Shown here: positions 1 through 11,684 of the stretch, one piece after another | How the letters are laid out: the number at the start of each line of letters is the position of its first letter | How positions within the stretch are numbered: position 1 is the first letter of the stretch | From: Hypoxylon rubiginosum | Lineage: Eukaryota > Ascomycota > Sordariomycetes > Xylariales > Hypoxylaceae | Length of the DNA: 64,000 bases | Assembly (NCBI GenBank): GCA_902806565.1 | Contig: CADCXA010000029.1 | Coordinates: 1,736,001 to 1,800,000, forward strand | Reading direction: 5' to 3' | The notes under the pieces: generated by a model | Databases searched by the model: none | The model's input: the letters and a program-made list of their open reading frames with translations, nothing else | Told to the model about the DNA's origin: nothing | Made by a program: the position numbers and the translations under genes

Positions 1-1353
1 CCGGATAACGCAAGAGGCTCTCACTAAGAGGCCCACTGACTATCGAGCCGATACCCCGGCCAGCTCCAAAGAGACCGATTAAAACACCCATCTCGGTACG
101 TAATACTTCCCTATGAACTTCTACGGAGCACCACGTCCAAGTGGACGACCACCCGCCAGCTGAAATGCCGTATATTACCGAAAATAGCAAGAGCACGGGC
201 TGTGATGTTGCGAACCCCCAGAGGAGGAAGACAGCTACTGAGGACGTCAATGATAGCGACAGCAAGACGGTCGAGAGGTGGAAATGGTCCGTCGCTAGTC
301 CGGAAAGGATCGCACCAGCTGCTGAAGCGAAATTCAACAAAGAAATGGAAAGTGTGCCTGTAAGCGTGGGCAGGTTAACGGCACTGGCGAACACTGTATG
401 ATAGATGACCAGATGTTAGAACACCAATCGCAAGGGCATCTCCCAAGGTCTCTTACCTGAAAGATAGATGGAAGGCATGAAATAGCCCAGGCCTTGGATG
501 ACGTTCCCACATTGTAAGATCCAGAACGTAGGACTGGACAGGCAGTCTAAATTAGAAGAAAAAGGAGACCCTTTGGCCGGAATAGGCAAACGACCCTTCA
601 TGACAAATATCAGGGGCGAGACAATCACAACCTACAGTCGTTTAATTCGTGAGCAGGCGGGGAAGAGGTGAGATCACGTAGCATACCGCAGCCACTGCCC
701 ATGCGCGAAGCATAGTTCGAAAGCCATACTTTGAAAGGCCCCATTCCATCAATAGCGGCACAACGGCACCGCTGATTCCAGTACCCGCCCACAGCAGGCC
801 GAAAGCGAGACCTTTGCGTTCGACAAACCACTCGTCCAGATGAATGACAAAGGGGGTGTAGAGCATCGCCCCACCTAGCCCCGAAAGGATCCCTTGCGTC
901 AAGATCAAATCGACAACATGGTTAGCAAAGGACGCCGCAACAAGCGCGACGGCAAGGAACGCTATGCCGAGGATCGCACAAGCCTTCCTTTGCGAAGGCC
1001 ACTTTTGCAGGATAGCAAATACGGGGACCGACACGATATACAGAACGCCCTATTGGTCATTAGGCCCCCTGGACGTGACATATCGCAAGGCTGTTTCTCA
1101 CCGTCGCGCAGGTCCCGACAGCAGCCAGCCCGTCTGCCCCAGATATTGGTGGCTGGCTGGCGTAGTATTTCTGGAAGACGCCCCAGGAAAACGGCAAGCC
1201 TGTGTTGCGTTAGCGATGTAGCTGGCTGGCAATTGCGATGGTCGTGCGAAGCGCACCCCATGTGAAGCCTTCGATCCAAAAGCAACCGGCGAGGTAAGAC
1301 CAAGGAGCCCACCCCCTATCTGGAGGGAGCGGGTTCGATGAACGGCAAGGCAT
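1..1353 (-). CDS. MFS monocarboxylate-type transporter (3' end outside window)
   Basis: A multi-pass permease of the fungal MCT-like branch of the major facilitator superfamily, expected to move small carboxylates or similar solutes across a membrane. Exons on the minus strand are 1257-1353, 1102-1199, 687-1049, 457-631 and 1-393, and all joins are in phase. The ATG at 1353 was chosen because it gives the family's N-terminus, a PDRGWAPW motif just before helix 1. Helix 1 reads into TWG-FSWGVFQKYYASQ, as in the family. Later exons show hydrophobic helices and WILQCGNVIQGLGYF, typical of the start of the second half. No stop or frameshift is visible in the first five exons; the last helices lie beyond position 1. 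It is divergent from the gene at 2231. The family is secure; the substrate is unknown. Confidence 0.85.
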
Positions 1354-2230
1354 GTCGGCTTGAGTGCTTCTTGACTAGACCCGAAAGGAATGAATAGTTG
1401 TAGAGCTCATGGGTCTAGCTCAATCATGGCGCCTGAGGCAGTATGTTACATACTTCTACTGTCATTCATCTATACCCACGTGTATGCGAGTCTTTCCCGA
1501 CGTATGTCATGGGTGGGTGTCACAGAGCCAGAAGCGGCAAGAAGATCATCGGCATGTCCTCAAGGCTCAATATATGCAGGCATGGGATAGATCCGACTAA
1601 TCAGAATAGCTGTGATAGCCACGATTTCAGATAAGAAGGCAGCCGGGCAGGTTGGGTACCACTAAACGGTTGCAATAAAGGCCTTGCATTGTTTTGCTAT
1701 TAAGGGATTGAGTACCGTAGCGGCAAGGGGGGGGGGCATCGGAAAATGGAACCGTTTCGCTGGCAAACCCCATTTTCTCATTGGTCAGAATCGCAAATTT
1801 TGCGTTGGAAAACCGCTTTCCAATACCCCCCTTTGCCGGTGTTGTAGGGTTGGAGTAGAGAGAATTTGATGTTACACCACATTTTCAGCCACTATAAAGT
1901 GACTGAAGCCAGGCGTTTCGGGCGGAATCGATTGGCGGATGGTTATGCCGGAAAAGGTCAGGCCATACTACGCCTCAGGGTTGCAGGGGACATTCAGCTC
2001 TTTCGCTCTTGATTTTGTGTAGTATTTTATGTAGTATATAGTGAGGCTCGGCATATGTCTCATCAGCAATAATACCTTTTTAGGTTGTATCTTGCGAGGT
2101 AGGTAGCAAATCGCCAACATGCCTTGCGGCACGCTCGCACTTCAAGATCTCTAGGCCACTTAAGTGTGAGATAAAATGTGAGATAGCTAGTACTAGGCTT
2201 TGCTTCATTCGACCAAGTCAAATCACGAGA
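1354..2230. promoter_or_regulatory. Divergent intergenic region
   Basis: About 880 bp separate the transporter start (1353, minus) from the rhodopsin-domain protein start (2231, plus), so the stretch must hold both promoters. It includes a G-run near 1728-1736 and an A/T-rich patch near 2015-2045. No conserved element could be assigned and no further coding signal was seen. Confidence 0.4.
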
Positions 2231-3767
2231 ATGTCGACAAACACCTCAGATTTGTACGCCTCGCCTAGTTTTGTGATTGCTGTGGGCGTGGTGTTTCCAG
2301 TTCTGTCTACCATTGCGGTGGCCTTACGTTTCTGGGCTCGAAACACCCAGAAGGCGCCGCTACTAATCGATGACTGGTTACTAGTTATCGCTGCTGTAAG
2401 TTAATGATTACCTTCAATTGATACAGGACAATGTCGTGTTGACAAGGCTGATACCGTGCTTAGGCAATGAACATTGGGCTTGGTATATGTATCATCATTG
2501 GTAGGAACTATGACCATAACTCCATCACCAAGGTGGACTCACACCATAATGCTGATATGATTGTTCCTTTTCGCTGTAGCTTACGGTTATCAGGTGTCGC
2601 GGGCCGAGGATTTGCGTACCATACACGCCCTCCGTCGTCAGACGAACCTGATGCATATCTGTACGATGTCACCCCAGAACACATTCTAATCTCTCAGGTA
2701 AGGCTATTCCCTTGGGTTTATCGGAGTGATACCTGACAGCCTGTGGACTTCTAGTTGATATATGCTGTTCAAGTACTGGGCACATTCGCATTCGGCTGCA
2801 CTAAACTGAGCATCGTATATTTTTATCGTCGTATTTTCTGCTCGCATTACAGTTCAAATTTTCTTAGCAAGGCGACCTGGGGAGTCATCTACTTCTTGTA
2901 TATCTGGATAGTTGCGTTCTTACTGGGCTTCATTTTCGACTGCGGCGTCCAATTCTGGTCCAATTGGGGGCCGTTGATCAATGACTTCTCCTACTGTTAC
3001 AGCACCTTTGGACTAACTGCGGCGTTCACCATCTCGGACGTTCTCAGCGATTTTGTCGTGATTTTATTGCCTATACGAACGGTTAGTAGTGTCTCTCGAT
3101 GCATAGGCCCCATGCTAACTTACCTATAGATCTGGAAATTGCAGATGTCTGTGGCTCAAAAGATTCTCATTACTTGCATTTTCATCCTGGGTACACTGTG
3201 AGCTTCTTCTCATCTCTCAACCGAGAGTTGGTTAACCGTCAACAACCTGCTGATCAGACCAAAGCACCATCGTCACATCCGTGGCGCGATTGACGTTGTT
3301 CGCGATCTGGTATTTCGGTAAGTATGCGAACACAAACGGCGGCAAAGAGTAACCTAATGCTTTTACAGAGGGGACAGAATACCTCCGCGACATTAATAGT
3401 AAGCAGCATTTCATTGGATCATTTCAAGTAATGCGTGCCAATGATTCGGCTAACGAGCCATAAAGTCGTGTACACAGAGTTCATTTTCTGGATAACCATC
3501 ACTTCAAGCTTGGGTATCATTACTGCATGCCTCCCTACACTTCGAATACTTCTGAAGAAGCTGCCTCTACGCTACTTGAGGAGAAGTTTTTCCAGCTTCA
3601 AGTCAACCCTTTGGAAAGGTTCATCTTCTCGGACATGGTTCCGTTTCAACTCTCACTCTACAGAGTCCGTTCTGCCGCACAGCCAGGGCCAAACTGAAGA
3701 TCTGGAATTTTCCCAAATTACAATTCAGACATCTGACTTTGATGGGCAGTCAAAGTTTGTTTCATAG
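2231..3767 (+). CDS. PTH11-like rhodopsin-domain integral membrane protein
   Basis: A seven-helix membrane protein of the fungal rhodopsin-domain (PTH11/SAT5-like) family, a group that includes candidate surface receptors. Eight exons: 2231-2395, 2464-2500, 2594-2697, 2755-3081, 3130-3197, 3265-3317, 3369-3398 and 3466-3767. They give 361 residues with every phase consistent. Family marks are the helix-1 end RFWAR followed by LLIDDWLLV, the segment TKLSIVYFYRRIF in helix 3, and the LPIRT-IWKLQMS turn before helix 6. The second intron acceptor was placed at the CAG ending at 2593 because only that one keeps the frame. The cytoplasmic tail after about residue 290 is Ser/Arg-rich. There is no Cys-rich CFEM domain at the N-terminus. 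Ligand and function are unknown. Confidence 0.85.
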
Positions 3768-4569
3768 TTCGTTAGCTGATAAGTCCGAACAACGCGATGG
3801 TCTGCCTAGCCGATGGTGATGGTTCATTGGGTGTTGGTTCATGTCAAGCGGCAATGTAGACAAGGCATGTGAGGTATGGAAATCTAATACAGCTCCGATA
3901 TACCCAACTGGAGTTTGACTAGGCCCCATTATTTCAATGAAAGGAATGAAGGGTTGTGGAAAAGAGGTGTTATGTGATACTTGGTCGCGATATAACGTAT
4001 TATTGTACAGGTAGGCAAATATGGGGCTGGTGCAGCGTGCCTTAAATTCCGTGGTGGGTGTATTCGGGGTTGTAAAAGCGATAATTTCCAGCTCTAGGTA
4101 CTTTAGGTACTTAAGTATTTATTTGCTTTACTCTTGCCTTTCAGAAGTCTTTTTGACGCGTTTAGAGACTCGTTATCGAAGCAACAAGAAAATTACAGGG
4201 GCGGTAACTCGAGGGTTAAGCAAACGAATCGAGGTAACCCCTAGTTGCCTTGCCTGTTGCGGTGCACGACCTTCTCCTACGCGACGAGGAAGGGACGCCC
4301 TTAAAGCTTCCATACATACAATTTTGCCGTCGACCCCGCCCACAATCGTCTTTTATTTGTTTGCAAATCGAAAAATCCTCACGCACAAAATTTCGCTTTT
4401 AACGCTTTCGACGCGACCCATCAACACCATCTCACCATAACACTCTAAACACTCAACAAACTTTCCTATCACCTTAACACATCAAGACCACCACTATGTC
4501 TATCTAATATCTAATATTCCCAACATTCTCATTCTTTAAGCCAAACACTCTAGTCATCTTTTGTCCCAT

Positions 4570-4669
4570 CATCCTCGAGCTCTACCTATCATCCACGAGC
4601 TCTACCTATCATCCTTGAGCTCCACCTATCATCCTCGAGCTCTACCTATCATCCACGAGCTCTACCCAT
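4570..4669. repeat. Minisatellite, 20-bp unit x5
   Basis: Five adjacent 20-bp copies of the unit CATCCTCGAGCTCTACCTAT, with one to three substitutions per copy, begin at 4570, 4590, 4610, 4630 and 4650. Units 1 and 4 are identical; units 2 and 5 carry CATCCACGAG at their start. Confidence 0.9.
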
Positions 4670-5256
4670 CAACCATCGGGGATAATGCTCGTTCTAACGA
4701 GTTACCCATTGGTGTCCACAACCAACCAAAGGGTTCTAGTCTCTTGACACCTACTCCTCTTGATACACCTACTTTTCTCCATACCTACCTTTCTCCATAC
4801 ACCTACTTTTCTTGATACACCTACTTGGCAGGTACCTCGTTAATGGCCTATTCCAAAGGGCCTACTATGTTGTTTCACGGTGGGGAAGTGACTGGAACAC
4901 AATACCGTTGGTAGAAAGAACCCCAGGGCGCAAATGTGTATCTGACGATGTATTGTCGTCGGCGTCCGTCTGCCCTGGGGCTCTTCCAACAATTGTGTAT
5001 CCTCGTCGCGCCCTGCAGTTGAGGACGCAGGTCAGCAAGTTAACTAACCTATATTCATCCTTCACCATCATAGAATACTGCCCCGCCTCACAAATCTCTT
5101 TCGGAACTCGAGTCGAGCCCTACTTGGTAAGTTGTCATATCCTTCCCTTGTCTGTTACATCAATATTTTTACTTGAACGGCCAACTAGAGCATTGGCTCG
5201 TCACTGAGTTTTCCTCTTTAACATTCCATGAAAGTATACATGTTGAGTGTGTTCCC

Positions 5257-5310
5257 TCTCCTTCCTCTATTTCCCTCTATTTCCCTCTCTTTTCCTCTCT
5301 TTCCCTCTTG
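5257..5310. repeat. CT-rich simple repeat
   Basis: An imperfect run of CCCTCTATTT and CCCTCTCTTT units makes a nearly pure pyrimidine tract on the plus strand. No coding potential. Confidence 0.8.
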
Positions 5311-6421
5311 GCTCATCCTGTCGACGACTCTTCCATTATCAGGCCAGATTCACTAACAATGCAATGTGCAAAGGCAAGAGGAATGTACTTCCTGGATTGC
5401 AGTCGCTTACCTAGCTACCTAGCGTGCAATATTCAGCGGTAAGTTCCAATCTCCTTTTTTTCATTATTCTAACAGCCACACTACCAAGTACATATTATGT
5501 CATAACTAATACATTAATCATAGAGACAACTAGTGGAGCTGCAATAAGACGAATTTGCAAGTTCACATACTACCGACATTTACCAACACGGGAACCTTTA
5601 AAGTTGCCAATCTTCTCATATTCACCCTTACACGAAGACAAGAGAGAGAAGACTCGACCACACCTACAAAAGCGAGCCCAGGCAAACTTCACAGCACCAA
5701 GCGTCTCAGGGGTCCTGTGTCGAGTCAAAACACAAGCCTAAGGCACTCTGATGATTACATCATAACAAAGACGACACCAGCACAAGAGGTTTTACATAAT
5801 CAACCGACCCCAATAGTCAACCCAGGTTAGTTAGCCAGGAAACTTCACTGCTGTCACCCTTACTGACAATACTATAGCAGGTCACATTCCTTAAGCACTA
5901 TCAAGGGACCTTTAACACCCATATTAAACGGGTTTCCCAGAGTTCTCTAATATTCCTCTAAAACCGGCCATTTCGCCACTACTGCAACACCTCATCATCA
6001 CAGCCTCTGCATCCAAGTGAGGCCATCTATCCTCCATAATCTTCATCATCCATCAACCCTTCATACTTTACACCATACACCTACTCTCACCGACCAACCC
6101 TCACCAACACGTACCCCGAACTTTTTATACGAAACCCTTCACATCAGCTCTTCCCTTAATCATCTCCCATTCCTAGGCACCACACCATACTAGGTGGTGG
6201 CTCCCACTCAACAGTCATCAATCAACTAGACCTGACACATCTAGTAACTATCAAGTTGCAATCTAGCATCTTGCTCACTAGTAAGTTCATTCCTCTCAAC
6301 CCTGATATACACAGTCCCAATACAGCATTGCAGGTACAAGCCTTTCACAACTCTCATTCATCTTTCATCTACCCTTTTAGAATTGCCCCACCCTATCTGA
6401 CACACTGTCAAGACATCTGAG

Positions 6422-7155
6422 ATGACTGACTTTGCTAGCAGCTCGAGAAGCGGATTGGACTCGAAATCCAACCTTCATATAGACCTAGCCGTGTCTGATC
6501 CTTCCATCAGATCCAGCACCAAAGGTGCCTAGCCAGCAAAGAAGCTCAGGACTTCGACCAGAGAGACAAGCAACCAACAGGCGGACGCCGGAGATTCAGA
6601 CGACGCAGCCCGTAACGGGCTTGACACGAATGCTCCGTCCTATTACGACTATCGATGAAGCTTTTAACGATATGGTAGCTCGAGAAGGAGATAAGTATTT
6701 CAAGGCTTACCAGAGAATGGCCTGTCCGACCCAATTCGCCACAAGACGTTCAAGGGCCTAAAGCGCTACCATGGTCCTAGATGCGTGGCGCCGGGACGAC
6801 CGCTACTTCGGCACGGACGCGTCCTCCCGAACGATACGAGATCTCCGCGGGCCGCCAAAGCCCAGCTCGAACGAATCCAGCAGCTATGCCAGGTCGTCGG
6901 TGTGGAGCCCTGGTAGGCATGTGAAGAGTACCTACTTAAGCGCAGAGTGCTAGATTCAGGATGATAACAACTTTCGCGGCATTAGCCATAAAAGACGGCA
7001 AAAGAATCGTATCGCCAACATGACCACCACCCCGGAGCGTGTTCAGCTTCAGCTGGCCATCAACACCGAGGGAGATGCCTCTGAGATCGATGCAAACCAG
7101 TTGCGCGAATCAAAGCTCGTCCTTTGCAAATTTGCCCAACGTGTTATTACTTAAC
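6422..7155 (+). pseudogene. Broken gag-like reading frame, probable transposon relic
   Basis: A coding-like track starts with an ATG at 6422 and reads MTDFASSSRSGLDSK before a TAG after about 36 codons. It can then be followed only by changing frame: FNDMVAREGDKYFKAYQR near 6665-6720, AAKAQLERIQQL near 6855, and finally TTTPERVQLQLAIN to a TAA near 7154. Acidic, Ser/Arg-rich and helical segments with no hydrophobic core would suit a retroelement gag or nucleocapsid precursor. No protease, reverse transcriptase or integrase motif was found nearby. I do not recognise a specific family; the decay (several stops and shifts) is seen directly, the transposon assignment is inference. Confidence 0.45.
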
Positions 7156-9763
7156 ACTACATCAAAGAACGGTCTTTCTCCCACCTAAGATACACACCAC
7201 GCACACACACACTCTTTCTCTTTCTCTAAGTGTTACTCTCTACACAAATCCCCAACACACGTCAGGGGGTCCCTACCGAACCTAACTACGCCATTCAACT
7301 GGCAGTCAGCAATCAGCTGAGAAGCCTACGTCCTGGCTCAACCAGGTCACATCTATGGTGCGCCGTGCTGACCACACGGCGGCGGCGGCGTTGCTAGATC
7401 GCCACAACCGTGCCGTCGCGCCGTCGCGCAGATACTAAAGCGATTTAGTAACATGGTTACGGCCGGGACTTGAGGTGTTCTGTCCTTAGGCGGGGCGCGT
7501 CTCCATCAACCGAATGATGATGGAGACCGCCTGGTCCTATTCCTACTAGACTGTGGGATCGGAATATCCTAGGCGGTGCCGGCTCCTCGGCAATCAGGGG
7601 AGCCTGGGGGGCCAACGCCGCTGGGCATACGTGAGAGGAGCTCTCCGGGGCAGGCATCGTGTCCTATTGATGCCCTCCGGAACTAGGTACCACTTCTACC
7701 GGTACGGCCGGGGTGCAGGCACTCTACGCACTCCACTTCTCAAGAGGACGCGGGTGCACAAGAGGGCAAAGAGGCAAGGCTACGCCGAAGGCCTCGGCAG
7801 CTGGGCGGCCGTCACCGTGGCACGAGCAATCCTCAGCGATGCACGGAGATTCCGCCGCCGCCATTGTCATGGCGGCGATGGCATCTCCATGCATCGCGCA
7901 TCTCCTACCCCTGATGGCAACCGGCGAAGGGTCGTGGCGAGAAGCCGCCCTTCAGGCCAGGGAGGTTCGCAATGTTCCTGGCGCGCGTGGAGCCGGGACC
8001 CACGCTGGCTACCTACCACTGGACAGATGCGTTCTCACGAACCATCTTCGGACCCGGCCGAGGTTTCTTGGGCGCTGGAAAGTCGCGGTCCCTACCTAAC
8101 CTAACTAATCGATGAAAGAACCGAAGAACGAACGAAGGGCCGGAGAACGAAGGCCCCGAAGAGGTGCCTCTCCTAGCACACACGCGCGCATCGGACGAGA
8201 ATCTACAAGGAGCCGCATTGATGACGATGATGTTGGGTTTTTGTATAGTTTTTGGACTCGTTTGGGGGTATTACACCACACTACACCCTTGTCCGACAAG
8301 AGTGTTTTCGAGAGACACAAGGAGGGTGAGAAGTTCCTCAACTTCTTCGCTTCGGCGAACCCTCTTGATTCTCGGGTTTCTGGAAGAGCGGCCAAATTGG
8401 GGAGAAGGTTGAAGTCTCATCTATGAATACGTATAGGTGGCTTTCATATACCATAGACATACATACCATAGGTAGTCTCTCACTATTGGATTTCATTTTG
8501 GACAACTTCGGAATTCTTATCATTCTTTCATTTCGTGTTAATATTCTCGGCCCCCTTTTTCCTCGGTCAACTACTGCTGGGTAAGACTGGGGTTAACGGT
8601 AGTCATAAGCAAGTTACCCGTGCCATTCTTCTATGAGACGCATGTGCTCCGAGGGCCCTCCAAGGTTCCTCCTCTACTAGCACACAGCTACCTTCAGAAG
8701 CACTTCAGTCGGAAAATGTAGCCCGTCCCTTGGCCGGTTGAAGGTCAGATCGTGCCCTCCACGTTACTAATGGAATCCGTAGATCCTTTGTTCGCAATCG
8801 AATTCATATATCTCCCTGTATGTTAACCACGTATCGTTGTAGTTACTCGGCCGCAGTGCGCTCTTCATATAATGGAAACAACGAAAGAGGATGTTGTGGA
8901 TAATAAGCCCATTGACCTAATCAGTAAAGCAGTCGTGGTGGCATATCAAATATATGTCATGGCACAGCTAGCCTCTAAGGGGCACTCTCCTATTCAGCAA
9001 TGATGAAAATAAAAACACACACGAGATGCTTGCCTCACGTCTACGCCCATGCGGATCAAGCGAAGCTACTTGTGCTCTGCTAACTGTCGACCCCTTAGCG
9101 TTGATGAACGGCAAGCAAGACTAGGATGATGTAGGCCATATTCGGGATGTTCAGGAACTCTACGGTTATGGCATACACTTTGGAAGTTTGGCAATAGAGA
9201 AAACAGAAGGCACTGCGCTTCGACCGATTTACCTCAACATTGCACCAAATGTGACGCATCGCCAGTTAGTGCTTTAACTAGACGTAACGGTGATCCCTCT
9301 AAAAGGAGATGAGTTAGCGCCGTTACAGCTCTATTAAATCCCCAAGCCGCAGATCTACATTCAATCAGCTAGATATATTAGTTCGGATATGATCAATTCT
9401 GCTTGAATGCCGTGGGACTGGAAATCATCATTAGTACCATTGGCTGCCTTAGCTTGACACCTACGACATGTCACGTCACACGTCCACGAGCCGTATTGGT
9501 AAAATCATTTCGTTGAGTTCGTTTGTCTCATTCAGTGTCTAAACGACGAATTCGTTGAACACAGAGACCAGAGCCGGTTGGATTATCCTCAACCCCCTAT
9601 AACCGCCCCTGCCTTCCCTCGAATTGCGCAGTACGACAAGAGGAAAGATGATGATCGAGTATCCCTAACCCACACGCCGGATCTAGTTGCAAGTATTGAG
9701 ATGGAATTGTGTTGGTATTTGTTTTTGGTGGCCGGAAAAATGCAGAGGGAGACGAAGAAACAA
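7156..9763. other. Gene-poor region with a GC-rich island
   Basis: Positions about 7370-8100 are markedly GC-rich (GGCGGCGGCGGCG near 7379) and open in several frames at once, the longest 183 codons from 7553. None has a recognisable domain, signal peptide or intron structure. From 8430 to 9560 the sequence is A/T-richer and I see nothing in it. The island may be the remaining 3' part of the element that includes the frame at 6422. Confidence 0.4.
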
Positions 9764-10895
9764 TTAGTAGCCGTATGACTCGAGGGCCTTGGCCGTCTTG
9801 GTGTCGACCTTGGCGTTCTTCTTGGCTTCCGACAGTTGTCGTACCGCCAGCTTCTTGCGCTCGTAGTAGGCAGCACCCTTCGCCTTGCGTCGCTCTTCTA
9901 GTCTGTAGGTAATAGTGTCAGTAAAACGGGGATCTTGGGCAGTATTTCCTGGCCTAGTGCAGCGATGTATATGTCCCGCAAGGGCGCAACATGTCGAAGC
10001 ACGAGACACAATGAGTGACGTACCTCTCAACAACATCCTGGTACTTCCAGCCGACCTCGTGGCTCAGACGACCAACCGTGCAGTACTTTCGACCGGGTTG
10101 CAGTCGGAGAACACGGAGAGCCTGGGGAACTACCATCTTCTTCTGCTTGTCGTACGGGGGAGGGACACCCTCGAAGACCTTGAGTCGCTCCAACGCAGCA
10201 GCACCTCGGGCGGTCTTGTGGGGGATCATGCCACGAACAGCCTTGTAGAAGATTCTGGACGGGGCACGGAAGTGGAAGGGACCTGGGAAGTGTTAGAATC
10301 AATCGTTCGCTTTAATTCGTCGTTGGTGAAGGGAGCTCGGAACGTACCACCTCGGGTAGGGTTGTATCGAGTCATCTTGCGAAGGTAGGCGTGGTACTTG
10401 ACTGTAAATCGCACGTTAGTCTCTCGTCTTCCACTCTTGCATCTTCTAACGAAATCATATCCAAGCTCTTGACCAAGTCCAACTCGCTCGAATCAAAAGC
10501 CCGGTTGTATAAAATCGAAATGACTCAAATGGGTGGACAGTACGTACGCTTCGCGCGGAAGAACTCGCCGGAGATGTTGAGGGCTTCGCAGCGGACGATG
10601 ACGATCTTCTGTCCATTAAGGAGCTGCTTGGCGACAATACTGGCGAGTCGACCGAGGAGGTGACCCTTGCCATCAATGACGACCTAGAAGCAAAATTTGT
10701 ATTAGCAATGGTTCGTGAAAAATCCAGTGTAGAATCCCAATCCCCGGCCGGCATCGCTAACTCTTCCACCGCCCGAGCCATATTCAAAATAAGCCCTGAA
10801 GCCATGCCACATCGAAGAATGCCACCACAAAATTCACCATGACCAGTACTGGAAGGAATTATGTCGCTACTCACAACAGGCTCGAAGGAAGACAT
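9764..10895 (-). CDS. rpl16: 60S ribosomal protein uL13 (L13a/RPL16)
   Basis: A structural protein of the large cytosolic ribosomal subunit. Five exons on the minus strand: 10875-10895, 10548-10683, 10348-10401, 10024-10282 and 9764-9902. They give 202 residues, the usual fungal length, with all phases consistent. The N-terminus MSSFEPV joins to [15 protein letters not shown], the hallmark uL13 start. Further hallmarks are [30 protein letters not shown] and a basic C-terminal helix. The first exon encodes only seven residues and is followed by a 191-nt intron, an arrangement common in fungal ribosomal protein genes. No anomaly seen. Confidence 0.97.
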
Positions 10896-11684
10896 CTTTC
10901 CGAATCGTCACCACGGTGGTTCGCAGGTGGACAGTAAGAAAAGAATGAGAAGAGGAATATGAATAGCTCAAGAGCGCAATGGGAGATGCGTCTGAGGCCT
11001 ATTGGATTTATTCCTCGCTGTTGGTTAGTAGGGTCGCGTAGTGTTGTTGATGGTCGCAAAGTTGAAGATTCATCAACGAGTTGAAAATTATCGGACACAC
11101 AATCCAGTGGGTGTGCACAGTGGGACAATATTCGCTATGCCTTATTGGGAATGGTGGGGCTCATTTGGAAGCGAGAGGGTTTTATCGCCTAGTATGTCTA
11201 GGGCTTGCATGACCTAACAATATTTGACTGTGTCTGTGTGGTCTGTGTGCACGGACGACACTGCTCAAGATTCCAGGATACCTACAATGTAGGTACCTAG
11301 GTACGTACCTACTACAGCGTTGCTGTCGTCACCGAGACATTTCAAAGCATTTTCACATGATGGCTTCATTTCACCTCACATTGCATAATTTTTTATTTTG
11401 TGTACTATATGACTTTTTCAAATAGCAACCCCGACCTTAACAAATATTTCTTTCCATGCTATTATAGACCTACATATAATCTTAAAACACAATGATAGAA
11501 AAACAACCACCCCTCCAACTCCTATTTGGATACCATGCAAATATTAGCTATGCATCCTGAGTCCCTTAAAGTCATGGTTTGGAATAAGGTAGACAACTAA
11601 TGTAGAAAATATCAATATTGTCATTGCACTGCTATTGTATCTCCATCTCAATACAACTCATCGGGGGATAATAATAATCAAAGA
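10896..11684. other. Intergenic region, RPL16 promoter side
   Basis: Contains the RPL16 upstream region and the 3' flank of the BAG-domain gene. It holds a nested palindromic stretch around 11290-11303 centred on TACCTAGGTA. From about 11340 to 11680 it is A/T-rich. No further gene seen. Confidence 0.4.

Larger units (their letters stand above)
3768..6421. other. Gene-poor, pyrimidine-rich region
   Basis: No gene could be supported here. The plus strand is rich in C/T and CA, with many short degenerate repeats, for example variants of the word TACACCTACTTTTCT around 4740-4830. Short open frames exist but show no family motif. The composition and its position before the broken gag-like frame at 6422 suggest the leader of an old transposable element, but I could not find terminal repeats. 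Confidence 0.4.

Noticed and set aside
1050..1200. Apparent one-base frameshift in the MFS transporter at the left edge
   Set aside because: It came from misreading the exon. Re-reading the reverse complement gave KYYASQPPISGADGLAAVGTCATG, which joins in frame to the next exon.
7553..8104. Arg-rich open frame of 183 codons
   Set aside because: The GC-rich DNA here is open in several frames; no frame has a domain, signal peptide or plausible splice structure.
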